The notes: generated by a model not told the origin, from the sequence alone. Counted from the stretch's first letter, positions 45,001 through 55,106 are shown. The stretch: 64,000 bases of DNA from Paenibacillus tarimensis (GCF_021532315.1 NZ_JAKGAO010000015.1:62001-126000); one strand, 5' to 3'. Numbers and translations are program-made.

Positions 45001-45139
45001 TCCGCCACTTCCTTCCCTCAAGTGGTGTCCGTACTTATGCAGTGTACGGCGCTGCGGCTCCAGCGGTATGGACGGGTGGCGGCTAGAACGCCTGAAGTTG
45101 GAGAAGTTGGCCGGATGCTCAGTGTACAGTCAATCTCGC

Positions 45140-48100
45140 TTACCGGCTCATGCCTTGTACGAGCACGGCGATCATCTTGGCTGCTTCTGCGCGTGTAGCT
45201 TGACCCTTCGGGTTAAACATGCCGCTGCCCTGGCCTTCGATAATTCCTGCCTGCTGCATGGAGCGAACGCTGTCTGCCGCCCAGCTGCTGATCTTGCTGC
45301 CGTCCGCAAAGGCGGATGCTTCCTGATCAGACGGCAGTGCAAGCCCGGCCTGTTCGGCATAACGGGCAAGCATGACCGACAGCTCCTCGCGTGTAATATG
45401 TCCGTCCGGATTGAACCGGCTGCCGCCGACTCCTTTCACAATACCGTTCTCTGCGGCCCATGCGGTATAAAGGGCATACCAGGAATCAGCTTCTACGTCG
45501 CTGAACAGACGGGTGCTGTACTTCGTGAGGTCCGCACCGGACAGCTTGGCAAGCAGAACCGTCATTTCGGCACGGGTAACCGCTCTGCCTGGAGCAAATT
45601 TTCCATTGCCAATGCCGTCAACGATACCGCGCGCAGCCAGATAGGATATATAATCAGCGGCCCAGCCGGACACATCCTCGAACATAACCTTGTTATAGCC
45701 CACAGCATACGTCGAGAAATGCTTCACCTTGAACACCATTCGGCCTGCCGCTGCGTCGTAGTGTCCATTGTTAACAGCGGTCAACTGGCCGTTGCCGGAT
45801 ACATGGTAGGCCACAAGTGCCTGGATGTCCTCACCGGCAGCTGGTGTGTACGGGATGCTCAGCTGAACGGTTCCGCCGCCAAAATCCGTTACGGCCTTTC
45901 CGCCGGTTGTTACTGTGAAATCGACGACCGGACGGCCAGCAACGGCCTGCTGTACGGACTGCGGCAGCGAAGCGGCATCCACGCTTGATACGTTAAAGCT
46001 GATTGTGCCTTGAAGACTTCTTTGCAAGCTGGACATACTTTGCTTGTCAAATGACATCTGGCCAATCTGTGTGTTCACGCTCATATGGTCCAGATTCATG
46101 TTAAATAATGCGGATGCCGTCTCTTCTTCAAATAAGACCTCATATGCCCCGGCATCCTGGGCCTCCTCCACGCGGAATTCCAGACCGTGCGGAACGGTAA
46201 CATCAGCCAGCAAATTCTGGCTCTTGGTGAGCTGATCCATTGCCACGACTGCCCTTACTACACCCTGATGCGGTGAAGGTGTCAGAGGAACTATGACATC
46301 CTTGTTCTGTTCATACAACCACGGCAGATGATCCTGCATCTGTTCAGGCCGTGGCGATGGGGATGGCATATAGCCAGGTGATCCGCCGCCTGACCCGCCC
46401 GAATCTCCGTTACCCGGAGTGCCGGGCTGTTCGGCCGGGTCCTTATAGCCCTTATTCAGCTGATATACAGCAACCGTACCGCTTACCTCATGGGCCGCCA
46501 GTATGAGCGGATAGCGGGTTGGGCTGTCTTCCGCTTTCACCACAGCAAGCCCTTCAGGCGAGACATCTCCCGCAATAGGCGCCGAGTAATCACGTGTGTT
46601 CATATAATCATAGTAAGCCGCTTTACCCGGATCGGTAATATCGTACACCATGACGCCGCCGATCCGCTCCAGCCCTGCAACGGCATAGAGCCTGCCTTCC
46701 GCTTCCAGAACCTTAATATCCTCAGGCTCAGGCCCCTTCTTGCCGCTGCGGTCATCCAGCTTGGTATTTTTGTTAGACGCGTTAAAATATTTGGGATACA
46801 GCTCTGCAGTCCGCTTCTCAAACTCGCTGCCGCTGTCATAGACAAGCTCCATCGTCTCCGCATCCCAGATCGAGAAGGAGCGTCCTCCGAGCACATACTG
46901 CTTGCCTTCCTCCAGACCATCGTGCTCTTCATTCTTCAGCATTTCAACCTTGCGTCCGTCAATCTCGACGGAATGGATGTTCTCATAGTCGCCCCACTCC
47001 CTCGCATCGCCTTCATTAGCCGTAAGCAGGTACGTTTTGCCGCCAATCTCCGCTGCCGCCAGGCCGTCCGGCATATAGACGCCGTGCACCGGCTGGCTCT
47101 TGAGCTCAGCCTTACCGTCCTTCAAGAGGTCAAGCTCATTACCCGGCTGGCTGTGATCCTTGAACCCGAGCCCCCGCACACTTGTAAAACGGTATTTCGC
47201 GATATCCAGAACAGCAATGGCATTCGCTTCCTGCAGCGACACATACGCCATCCTGCTGTTCTTGTCCACGGCGATGTACTCAGGTTCAAGATCAACAGAC
47301 GGCGCTGCTCCCTTCTTCAGAAGCACCTTATCCGCCACAAGCTGATCGCGCTTGGCGTCAAAGGCATCGAATGTCACGTTGACGGCTTCGGCACTCTTCA
47401 CGCCATGCCTCAGGTCGATGACTGAGACAGACCCTTTCGGATCAACGGCGCCTTCCCCATAGCCTGCTCTTGGCTCCCCTTCATTAGCCGTCAGAATATA
47501 CTGTCCGTCCGGCGTGAAGGCCAGCATATCCGGCTGTACACCAACCCGGATATAATGGATCAGGCTGCCGTCATAATCGAGAACTAGGACAGCACCTGGC
47601 TTCGTATGATCCTTCTCCTGCACGGCGACCGCCACGATATTCCGCTCGGTATTGATATCCACGCTTGTAATGTCCCCGAAGGTGAAGTCCGGGACCATAC
47701 CGGTGACGTCGATCCGCTTGTCAAGCTTGTACGTATTCTCCTCCTCACTCTTCACATCAGCAAGGCTCACGATATCTATCTTCTGCTCCATTCCGTTAAC
47801 CAGATACATCTTCTTGTTATCGGGATTGTACTTCACGATCTCCGCTACTCCGCCGTCTTCGCTCTGATAGCCGGTCGAATAGCTGCCCAGATAGGAGATT
47901 TTCTTCGGCTCTGTCTTCACATGCAGACGGCGCTCAGCATCAAGCTTCGCGATATCCGCCTTGCTGATATACGAGATCAATGCCTCATCCAATGCGGCAA
48001 AATTATTCAGCACCGCCGGTTCTGCAAGCACCGTGTATCCGTCCCCGCCCGCTGCCATGAAGTCATTGGTGGCAACCACATAGCTTTCCGTATCGGACAT

Positions 48101-50098
48101 AGGTTGTCCATTCACGGTAACTGCGGTAACACGCCCCTTCTCAACAGGAGTGGAGCCGGACATCACAGTGTATTTGTCCACGGTGACTTCCATGCCGGCA
48201 AAATGCGGGAACGAGCCTGCGCCAAACGTCATTCCCTGCTCAAGCGCCGCCTTGATCTGTGCGCCTGTTAGTGACTTGGTCACAATATAGTTGCCGAATG
48301 GCAGGACATCCAGCACCTGCCCCTTCGTAATATCGCCTGCCGTTATGGACTCCCGGATGCCGCCGCCGTTGGTGATGGCGATCTGCGCACCGCTCTCATC
48401 CAGCATAGCGCTTGTAATCAGTCTGCCGAGATTGGTCTCGCCGCTACGCACGTTGTCCCTTACGCCGTCAAGCTTAATTGGCGTTGTTCCAATCGTCACA
48501 TCCTTGATCGCGGACTGCCGCTCAATAATGGCATTATAGACTGCCTTGACAGCCGGGTCCTCCGGATATTGCTCCAGCGTCAGCTCGGAAGCAGGGATGC
48601 TCCTGGCCTGCAGCTGCTTCTCGTTCGTCTCCTTGTTATAAGCGACCGTAACCACTCCGGCATTCTTGAAATATTCGCCTGCGCTGGCAATTAGAACACC
48701 GTTCACCCTCTGGCCCTGCGGGTAGTTCGAGTGGCTGTGCCCGTCAATAATCAGATCAATACCCGGCACATGCTGAGCGATGTCCGTGCTCTTGATTGTG
48801 CTTAAAGGGTCATCACCCAGATGCGACAGCGCAATAATGAACTGTGCTCCTTCGGCCTTAAGGTCTGCCACCATCTCCTTGGACAGCTCAATGATCTGCT
48901 CATCCGAGCCAAAATCGATGCCTTCCACATTCTTCGGGTTCGTCTTGTAGGCAGTCTCAGGCGTTGACAAGCCGAAGATGCCGAACGTGACGCCCCCCGC
49001 CTCTTGAATGACGGCACGGTTAAATGGCGTCCCCCCGTCCTTGACTGCGTTAGCGGACAAGACCGCTGCACCGGACAGCTCCTCCAGCTCCAGCAGCCTC
49101 TCCCATCCATAGTTAAAATCATGGTTGCCTGCGGAGATCGCCGTGTATCCTACTGCCCGAACCAGCTCGGCAATGCTCGCCCCTCTCTCCAAAGTTGCAA
49201 TCGTCTGTCCATGGAAAATGTCGCCTGCGTCCAGCACGATTTTCCCGGATGCGCCCTCACTTTCACGGTCAATGAAGGTCTTGAACTGGGCGAAGCCAAT
49301 CTGACCCGAACCATTCTTCGCTCTGCTATGTATGTCATTGGTGTGGAAAATCTTGATCACTGCCGTGTCGCCGCCAGGCACTGGTCCCGGGATCTCTGGT
49401 GCGATGCCCCAAGCTCCGTCAGCCAGACTGCGCGGCCGGTTAGCCGCGATAAAAGCAGCGTCTGCCACGCCTGCCTTATACTCCAGCACCTGGAAATCCG
49501 CCGCGTTCTCATTCGTATCCTTGAAATCTGTCCGGCGGACGGATTTTTGCTTGGAGATGGAAGCTACAGGGCTTCCTTCACCGCCCGCTTCCTTCACGGC
49601 AAGCTGGTCCACTGGCACGGACTCGCTGTTTACCACGCGGATATTGTACTGATCATTGTCTATATACCGCTCCGGCCAGTCCAGATCATACTGCGCTACC
49701 CTGACGGTCACCAGTTCATCCGGTGTCGTCTCGGCCGCCCCGCGAATCAGGTAGGAGGTATAAGCCGGAACAATACCATCCAGACTTGTGTATACCGATT
49801 CACCCACCGTGCTTCCGAGATGCTTGGAGCCTGACCTTGCGGACGAATATTCAACCTTCCAGCCGCTTAAATCGATAGGCTCGTCTGTCGGATTATACAA
49901 TTCAATAAAGCTGTGTGTAATAGGTGTATCACTCTTGCCGCCCCCGCCGTAAACCTGATTAATAATCAGGTGGTCAGGATAGCTGCTACCTTCCGCGTAT
50001 GCGGTTATGTGGTACCCTGCAAGTACCTGAAGCGCTAACAATGCTGCCATGCCAAGTGAAAACCATCTCTTCAACCTGCCTGCATGCCACTCTTTCAT
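45140..50098 (-). CDS. giant S-layer-anchored 5'-nucleotidase / beta-propeller surface protein
   Basis: A 1652-residue exported protein. Order: signal peptide (1-35); lamin-tail domain (about 38-150, FIELYNPTDEPIDLSGW); calcineurin-like 5'-nucleotidase (about 248-480) with metal sites HTNDIHSR, LDAGDIFHG, AGNHDFNYG and DGHSHSNYP; the nucleotidase C-terminal domain (about 560-715, SGETNLGRLITSAM, NGGGIRESI); a choice-of-anchor-I beta-propeller (about 740-1260) with repeated TANEGEPRAGYGE and TANEGDAREWGDY blocks; a Gly/Pro linker (about 1265-1300); a beta domain; then three SLH domains (about 1460-1650) with ITREELSVMLARYAE-type helices. It would hydrolyse nucleotides or other phosphate esters at the wall. 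ATG 50098 with GGAGACC upstream. Confidence 0.94.
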   Translation of the reverse strand: MKEWHAGRLKRWFSLGMAALLALQVLAGYHITAYAEGSSYPDHLIINQVYGGGGKSDTPITHSFIELYNPTDEPIDLSGWKVEYSSARSGSKHLGSTVGESVYTSLDGIVPAYTSYLIRGAAETTPDELVTVRVAQYDLDWPERYIDNDQYNIRVVNSESVPVDQLAVKEAGGEGSPVASISKQKSVRRTDFKDTNENAADFQVLEYKAGVADAAFIAANRPRSLADGAWGIAPEIPGPVPGGDTAVIKIFHTNDIHSRAKNGSGQIGFAQFKTFIDRESEGASGKIVLDAGDIFHGQTIATLERGASIAELVRAVGYTAISAGNHDFNYGWERLLELEELSGAAVLSANAVKDGGTPFNRAVIQEAGGVTFGIFGLSTPETAYKTNPKNVEGIDFGSDEQIIELSKEMVADLKAEGAQFIIALSHLGDDPLSTIKSTDIAQHVPGIDLIIDGHSHSNYPQGQRVNGVLIASAGEYFKNAGVVTVAYNKETNEKQLQARSIPASELTLEQYPEDPAVKAVYNAIIERQSAIKDVTIGTTPIKLDGVRDNVRSGETNLGRLITSAMLDESGAQIAITNGGGIRESITAGDITKGQVLDVLPFGNYIVTKSLTGAQIKAALEQGMTFGAGSFPHFAGMEVTVDKYTVMSGSTPVEKGRVTAVTVNGQPMSDTESYVVATNDFMAAGGDGYTVLAEPAVLNNFAALDEALISYISKADIAKLDAERRLHVKTEPKKISYLGSYSTGYQSEDGGVAEIVKYNPDNKKMYLVNGMEQKIDIVSLADVKSEEENTYKLDKRIDVTGMVPDFTFGDITSVDINTERNIVAVAVQEKDHTKPGAVLVLDYDGSLIHYIRVGVQPDMLAFTPDGQYILTANEGEPRAGYGEGAVDPKGSVSVIDLRHGVKSAEAVNVTFDAFDAKRDQLVADKVLLKKGAAPSVDLEPEYIAVDKNSRMAYVSLQEANAIAVLDIAKYRFTSVRGLGFKDHSQPGNELDLLKDGKAELKSQPVHGVYMPDGLAAAEIGGKTYLLTANEGDAREWGDYENIHSVEIDGRKVEMLKNEEHDGLEEGKQYVLGGRSFSIWDAETMELVYDSGSEFEKRTAELYPKYFNASNKNTKLDDRSGKKGPEPEDIKVLEAEGRLYAVAGLERIGGVMVYDITDPGKAAYYDYMNTRDYSAPIAGDVSPEGLAVVKAEDSPTRYPLILAAHEVSGTVAVYQLNKGYKDPAEQPGTPGNGDSGGSGGGSPGYMPSPSPRPEQMQDHLPWLYEQNKDVIVPLTPSPHQGVVRAVVAMDQLTKSQNLLADVTVPHGLEFRVEEAQDAGAYEVLFEEETASALFNMNLDHMSVNTQIGQMSFDKQSMSSLQRSLQGTISFNVSSVDAASLPQSVQQAVAGRPVVDFTVTTGGKAVTDFGGGTVQLSIPYTPAAGEDIQALVAYHVSGNGQLTAVNNGHYDAAAGRMVFKVKHFSTYAVGYNKVMFEDVSGWAADYISYLAARGIVDGIGNGKFAPGRAVTRAEMTVLLAKLSGADLTKYSTRLFSDVEADSWYALYTAWAAENGIVKGVGGSRFNPDGHITREELSVMLARYAEQAGLALPSDQEASAFADGSKISSWAADSVRSMQQAGIIEGQGSGMFNPKGQATRAEAAKMIAVLVQGMSR

Positions 50099-50351
50099 AC
50101 CGGTCTCCTTCTGCTCCCAAAGTTCTACCAGCCGCTATATACCAAGCAAGCATGGTAGTTACTTCTAAAATTAAAAGAAGGAGATATTTTTTACAACCCA
50201 TATAGGCAGTAATCATTAACCGGAAAATATTATACTTTTGTAAAGAATAGCGGAACCTTCCCAAAAGCCTTTTCTGGACCGGAACACAAGCCGCGGACTG
50301 ACGTACGCATATTCTGTATTACTCGACAAGGAAAGGGGATTAGGGGAATAC

Positions 50352-51233
50352 ATGCCCAAAGTGTCTGTCATCATGTCAGTGTACAACAATGCGCCTTACC
50401 TCCAGGAGGCCGTATCCAGTATTCTCTGCCAGAGCTTCAGAGATTTTGAATTGCTGATCTTCGATGACTGCTCAACTGATGGCTCCTCGGAAATTCTGGA
50501 CAGTATTAAAGACCCGCGCGTGCGTGTCATCCACAATTCGTATAACAGGGGCCTAGTCGCTAATCTCAACGCGGGTCTAGACATGGCCCAAAGTAAATAT
50601 ATCGCCAGAATGGACGGCGATGATATCAGCTATCCCGACCGGTTCCTGCTGCAGATTCAGTTCATGGACGCGAATCCCGATATTGGCTTATGCAGTACGG
50701 CGATGCAGGTATCAACAGCCGGGAAACCCAAGATTAATCCGCTTCGGCACGAGGATATTCAGGCATGGCTGCTGTTCCACTGCTGCATTAGTCACCCGGT
50801 TGTCATGATGCGGAACAGTATTATACAGCAGCATCATATCCGTTATGATGCCAACTACCCGCATGCGGAAGACTACGAGCTGTGGAACAGAGTGGCCCCC
50901 TATGTCAAGATGGCTAACCTGCCCGAGGTGCTCTTTTATTACAGAAGGCACACCGGACAGGTCTCAAGCCAGCATGTTAAAGTCCAGAATGACTCGGCTA
51001 AACGGGTCCGAATGAGAGAATTTAACAATCTCGGCCTCTATCCCACTGAGGAAGAGTATAAAATCCATATGAGATGTGTTGACTTCGCTATTAACCCGCA
51101 CGACCCGGTCCACTATTATCCGGCATTGGCATGGGCGGAGAAGCTGCTGGCACAGAACCGTGTGGCTAAGCGGTTTAACCAGGAGGCGCTTAACATCGCG
51201 CTGTCCCGCTGTATTTCCCGGCTGCCTTACTGA
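50352..51233 (+). CDS. family 2 glycosyltransferase
   Basis: A 293-residue GT-A-fold transferase using a nucleotide sugar. The N-terminal VSVIMSVYNNAPYLQEAVSS, the DDCSTDGS nucleotide site, and the metal-binding DxD (ARMDGDDISYPDRF) are clear. The acceptor half has HAEDYELWNRVA, the ED motif of this family. No membrane helix is seen. AAGGGGATT precedes ATG 50352. It stands alone, so the product (capsule, teichoic acid or glycoprotein) cannot be inferred. A strong terminator follows. Confidence 0.92.
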   Translation: MPKVSVIMSVYNNAPYLQEAVSSILCQSFRDFELLIFDDCSTDGSSEILDSIKDPRVRVIHNSYNRGLVANLNAGLDMAQSKYIARMDGDDISYPDRFLLQIQFMDANPDIGLCSTAMQVSTAGKPKINPLRHEDIQAWLLFHCCISHPVVMMRNSIIQQHHIRYDANYPHAEDYELWNRVAPYVKMANLPEVLFYYRRHTGQVSSQHVKVQNDSAKRVRMREFNNLGLYPTEEEYKIHMRCVDFAINPHDPVHYYPALAWAEKLLAQNRVAKRFNQEALNIALSRCISRLPY

Positions 51234-51255
51234 CGCGCATGCATCTGCAGCGCTT

Positions 51256-51291
51256 CAAGGCCCCCGATGGATTGTCGGGGGCCTTGTTTTT
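51256..51291 (+). terminator. terminator of the glycosyltransferase gene
   Basis: CAAGGCCCCCGA and TCGGGGGCCTTG pair exactly and are followed by TTTTT. Confidence 0.93.
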
Positions 51292-51347
51292 CAAGCTCTA
51301 ATGCTGGATCGTCTGATTGATAACTTAAGCGGCTAAAGTCCAGCAGA

Positions 51348-52133
51348 TTACACACGCTGCTGTGCGTACCCGCATACCAGAATATACTCCGGTCCTTCCC
51401 CAGCCGGGGTACCATCATACCACCCGTATTCTTCTTGAATCACGAAGCCAGCTGAGTGAAGAAGGCTGCGTATATCATCACCATAGAAGTAGCGGAGCCG
51501 AAGGCTGTCCTTGAACTCTTCTACGGTTCCATCCTGTCTATGTATCCGGTAGTAAAGATCCGTGTACAGCAGCCGCTTCTCCGTGTCGCAGGCCTTCTTG
51601 ATGGAATGACGGGTCACACGCTCCCCGCTCGCAAGCTTTGTTTCATAGTCCAAGTGCTCCTCGGGATCAACCCACCAGTCCCCCATCTGCCGGATGGGCT
51701 TGAAGATGTTAATGATGAACTGTCCTCCAGGCTCGAGATGCTCTCTGGCACAAGTGAGACAATTCAGCGCCTGCTCATCGGTCTCCAGTGACTGGAAGCT
51801 GCGGAACGGGATGAAGATCAGGTTAAAACGCTCCTCCAACGAGAAATCCGTCATATCTCCCTGCCCCATATGAAGACGGCTGCGTATCGCAGCGGGCAGC
51901 TCAACCGCCTTGGCGGCCATCACCTCCAGCATGGCTGGCGAATAGTCGAGCCCCCAGACCTCCGCTCCAGCTTCGGCAAGCGGAATCGTGATTCTGCCTG
52001 TACCGCACGCCAGCTCCAGCACCCTGCCCCCAAGCTTCCTTGCACGTTCCACATAGAAGGGGATGTCCGCCGTGAAGACCGCACGGTTATCAGCGTCATA
52101 CAGCGCGGCTGTGTTCAGATATAAGTTCTCCAT
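51348..52133 (-). CDS. class I SAM-dependent methyltransferase
   Basis: A 261-residue methyltransferase with motif I VLELACGTGRITIPLAEAGA, motif II VWGLDYSPAMLEVM and motif IV LIFIPFRSFQSLET. A C-terminal beta extension (about 170-261, LRYFYGDDIRSLLHSAGF) is typical of UbiE/Methyltransf_25 small-molecule enzymes. ATG 52133 with GGGGAGGTGA upstream. The substrate is unknown and no pathway partner lies nearby. Confidence 0.9.
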   Translation of the reverse strand: MENLYLNTAALYDADNRAVFTADIPFYVERARKLGGRVLELACGTGRITIPLAEAGAEVWGLDYSPAMLEVMAAKAVELPAAIRSRLHMGQGDMTDFSLEERFNLIFIPFRSFQSLETDEQALNCLTCAREHLEPGGQFIINIFKPIRQMGDWWVDPEEHLDYETKLASGERVTRHSIKKACDTEKRLLYTDLYYRIHRQDGTVEEFKDSLRLRYFYGDDIRSLLHSAGFVIQEEYGWYDGTPAGEGPEYILVCGYAQQRV

Positions 52134-52446
52134 TCCGTCACCTCCCCGGATTTGTATGAATAATAGACGGAATATAAGAATCTGTCAATCCTGTGAACTA
52201 AGCCGTCTGCTCCGGTTCCCAAGTAAAAAACCATAGACGAAGAGAGTTATTGCAAAAAGGACTGAGCCATGGAACTGTAGATCTGCTGCGATTAATCTGG
52301 TTTCCGTTCGGCAGAAACTTCCATTACTTGTAACCGGAATGGGAAGTTCGGGATTATCGAATGGATATCGATATCTGAACTTGGCGTTTCTGATTATAGA
52401 TCGCATGCCGGAGATTTGGATACGCAGCGCTTTAATGTAGTCAGGT
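52134..52446. other. spacer with a doubtful small frame
   Basis: About 310 bases without a clear gene. A minus-strand frame at 52185-52406 ends in a plausible membrane helix (SVLFAITLFVYGFLLGNRSR) but its N-terminal part and ribosome site are poor. It may be a worn gene end. Confidence 0.35.
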
Positions 52447-52632
52447 CTTTACGGAACTGAGAAGCGGTATTCATTGAATTAGAGTCATTTTTGAATGGTT
52501 ACGGAACTCAGAGGCTTTAATGTCCCCCTATCATTAAAGATCCCCTTGAAATGGATCGAATAGCAGCGCTGAGTTCCGTTACCCGCTGAAGCGACCTGCA
52601 TTCAGTGAAATAAGGGCGCTGAGTTCTGTTAG
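52447..52632. repeat. four-motif palindromic intergenic repeat, copy B
   Basis: Direct motifs TTTACGGAACTGAGAAGC (52447) and GTTACGGAACTCAGAGGC (52498) are followed by inverted motifs AGCGCTGAGTTCCGTTAC (52565) and GGCGCTGAGTTCTGTTAG (52614). The spacings are about 50, 68 and 49 bases. The core is TAACGGAACTCAG. Copy A at 40.1 kb has the same layout. Confidence 0.6.
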
Positions 52633-52674
52633 GTTTAAATTATGCCAAACCGGAAGAAGTCTGCTCGCGGATTG

Positions 52675-52857
52675 CTATATTAGCCCCCGCTCCCGGTTCA
52701 TCCCACCATCCTCGGTCTCCCCACAGGAACACATTGTGCAAAATCGGCCTTTACACCGAAGTGGAACACATTTCATCTCATGGCATCCTTCGCATACCAT
52801 CAGCTTAAACCCCTTCCGCGGATCACCCCACTTACGGAACTTCTCCACTTCCCTCAA
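52675..52857 (-). pseudogene. N-terminal zinc-finger fragment of an IS91-type transposase
   Basis: The frame reads REVEKFRKWGDPRKGFKLMV followed by CEGCHEMKCVPLRCKGRFCT and MCSCGETEDG. The C-x2-C ... C-x5-C-x2-C pattern is the zinc-binding N-terminus of IS91/IS801-like (Y2) transposases. The catalytic part is absent and the upstream end is lost in the GH105 terminator region. Confidence 0.6.
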
Positions 52858-52884
52858 AAAAATTTATACTTCCCTTTATGTGTA

Positions 52885-52923
52885 CAAAAAAGCCGCGAGA
52901 CCGATGATCCAGTCTCACGGCTT
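52885..52923 (-). terminator. terminator of the ABC transporter-GH105 operon
   Basis: AAGCCG-GAGAC and GTCTC-CGGCTT pair; TTTTTTG follows on the minus strand, 31 bases after the GH105 stop. Confidence 0.88.
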
Positions 52924-52953
52924 CCTTTTACTATAATAACCGCCTTCCGCTCC

Positions 52954-54087
52954 CTACACGCTCGCCGCTTCTCTGCCGGCCGTCCGCCGCTTGCGCAACG
53001 CGTCCATCTCGACGCAGGCCAGTATGAAGGAGCCGACGCCGTGCAGGTCATTCTCGCAGCGCGGCCGTTTGATGTAATGCTCGTAGTCGCCTACGCCTGT
53101 ACCGATGCAGATCTCCGGCATGATGAACCGGCCGTTATCGTCGCGGCGCATCGCCTCCAGCAGGCCCTTGAAGCCGCGCTCCGCTGCCTCAGCGAACAAT
53201 TCGCCGCCAATGCCAAGTCCCTCCGCCTTCGCCAGCGCGAAGATATATAATGCCGAGCAGGAGGTCTCCAGCCAGTTGTCCGGGCGGTCTCCCTTGTCGA
53301 TGACCTGGTACCACATGCCGGTCTTCTGGTCCTGATGCTTCAGCAGCGAGGTCAGCAGGTCCCGCTCCACCTCAATCAGTGCATCGCGTCCCTTATAGCC
53401 TTCCGGAATAATTGTGAGGAAATCAGCCAGCGCGAAGCCGTACCAGCCCATCGCCCGTCCCCATACTTCCGGCGCACGGCCAGTCTCGGGATCGGACCAC
53501 GGTGTGCGGCGGCTCTCATCCCAGGCATGATAATAGAGACCGGTCTCCTCATCGCGGGTATGGCTGCGCATCAGGCGCTCCTGCTCCAGCACCATATCGT
53601 ACAGATCCGGCTCGCCATAATGCCAGCCGTAGCGCACCGCGAACGCGCCGCCCATATAGAGGCCGTCCAGCCACATCTGATACGGATATTTATCCTTATG
53701 CCAGTAGCCGCCTTCGCTCGTCTTGTTCAAGGTATCGAACAGGTGGCGCAGCTTGTCGGCTGCCTTCTTATAGCGGTCGTCGCCCGTCTTCTTGTGCAGC
53801 GTGAAGAGCAGAACCCCCGCCTGAATCGCGTCCAGCTCCTCCCGGTCAAACAGGAAATTCCCGTGCTCATCAACCAGCGAATCGACGTAACCCTTGATAT
53901 AATCGAACAGCTCAGCTTCGCCCGTCTCCTCCCAGAGCCGGAGCATCCCGTACAGGAACACGCCCTGATGATAATGCCACCGCCCTTCCGGCGGAAGCTG
54001 TGCCGGGGTGTAGGTCTCCATAATCGACCGGCAGGCATCCTTCGCCCACTGCAGCGGCTGCTCTGTATGGCTTGCTTCTGTCATCAT
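52954..54087 (-). CDS. GH105 unsaturated rhamnogalacturonyl/glucuronyl hydrolase
   Basis: A cytoplasmic enzyme of 377 residues that removes the unsaturated uronic acid left by pectin lyases (YteR/YesR family). The (alpha/alpha)6 barrel shows family blocks: WHYHQGVFLYGMLRLWEETG, the catalytic Asp in YQMWLDGLYMGGAF, HAWDESRRTPWSDP, VWGRAMGWYGFAL and TSCSALYIFALAKA. ATG 54087 has AAGGAGAGG upstream. It is the last gene of the binding protein-permease operon, 173 bases after the second permease, so it receives the imported oligosaccharides. No signal peptide is present. Confidence 0.94.
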   Translation of the reverse strand: MMTEASHTEQPLQWAKDACRSIMETYTPAQLPPEGRWHYHQGVFLYGMLRLWEETGEAELFDYIKGYVDSLVDEHGNFLFDREELDAIQAGVLLFTLHKKTGDDRYKKAADKLRHLFDTLNKTSEGGYWHKDKYPYQMWLDGLYMGGAFAVRYGWHYGEPDLYDMVLEQERLMRSHTRDEETGLYYHAWDESRRTPWSDPETGRAPEVWGRAMGWYGFALADFLTIIPEGYKGRDALIEVERDLLTSLLKHQDQKTGMWYQVIDKGDRPDNWLETSCSALYIFALAKAEGLGIGGELFAEAAERGFKGLLEAMRRDDNGRFIMPEICIGTGVGDYEHYIKRPRCENDLHGVGSFILACVEMDALRKRRTAGREAASV

Positions 54088-54260
54088 TGATATCCTCTCC
54101 TTCCGATTATGACAGGCCAAGGCTGCAGCCCGGTCTTGCCAGGCCGCAGCCCCGCTTCCTGCTTCTTACACCTGCTTGTGCATCCCATATTCTTCTAGGC
54201 ATTGCCCGGGAAATCCTTCAGCTGTCTCTGCAGCATCCTACCAGCAGTACCTTTACCACG

Positions 54261-55106
54261 CTATCCCTTCAGGCCGCTGGTGCTGATGCCCTCCACAATA
54301 TAGCGCTGGAACATGAAGAAGATGATGAATACCGGCAGAATGCTGACCGTCGACATGGCGAACAGGGCGCTCCAGTTCGTGATCGAGTCAGGGTCCGAGA
54401 ACATCTTCAGTCCCAAGGATACCGGATACAGCTGCGGCTGGTTCAGGTACAGCAGCGGTCCCATGAAGTCATCCCAGCGCCAGTAGAACGAGAAGATGGC
54501 GCTTGTCATCATCGCCGGCACGATCAGCGGCATAATGATGCGGGAGAAAATCATGAACTTGCTGCAGCCGTCAATCTTCGCCGCTTCATCAATCTCAAGC
54601 GGAATGGTCCGGATGAACTGCATGATCAGGAAGATGAAGAACGGTGTACCGAAGAACGTCGGCAGGATCAGCGGCCAGTACGTGTTCACCCAGCCGAACC
54701 AGTTGAACATGATATACTGCGGCACCATAATAATTTCATACGGCAGCATCATGGTAATCATCATGCAGACGAACCAGATTTTCTTGCCGCTGAACTTGAT
54801 CCGGGCGAAGCCGTAAGCAATCAGAGTCGAGGACAGCACGCTGCCGATTGTCGACAGAATCGTGATGATGAACGAGTTCATGAAGAAGGTCGTGAACGTG
54901 ATGCCGCCGAAGCCCTTCCACCCCTCCACATAGCTGTCAAAATTAAGCTTATTCGGAATCAGGGAATGCGCGGACGTGAAGATCGTCGAATTATCCTTGA
55001 ATGAGCTGACCGTCATCCAGAGCAGCGGGTACAGCATAATGAAGGTCAGAACGACAAGTACGATCTGCTGAATAATGAGATTTCGGGTACTCCGTTTAAT
55101 CGCCAT
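54261..55106 (-). CDS. carbohydrate ABC transporter permease (MalG-like)
   Basis: The second membrane subunit of the sugar importer; 281 residues with six helices. The ATPase-docking EAA loop is [20 protein letters not shown] followed by IMPL. ATG 55106 has GGAGGGAGA upstream and begins one base after the stop of the first permease, so the two are coupled. No ATPase gene is present here; such importers use the shared MsmX/UgpC-type ATPase encoded elsewhere. Confidence 0.94.
   Translation of the reverse strand: MAIKRSTRNLIIQQIVLVVLTFIMLYPLLWMTVSSFKDNSTIFTSAHSLIPNKLNFDSYVEGWKGFGGITFTTFFMNSFIITILSTIGSVLSSTLIAYGFARIKFSGKKIWFVCMMITMMLPYEIIMVPQYIMFNWFGWVNTYWPLILPTFFGTPFFIFLIMQFIRTIPLEIDEAAKIDGCSKFMIFSRIIMPLIVPAMMTSAIFSFYWRWDDFMGPLLYLNQPQLYPVSLGLKMFSDPDSITNWSALFAMSTVSILPVFIIFFMFQRYIVEGISTSGLKG

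Noticed and set aside
52185-52406. Minus-strand 73-codon frame with a C-terminal membrane helix
   Set aside because: The helix is plausible but the N-terminal half and the start site are poor; mentioned only within the spacer entry.
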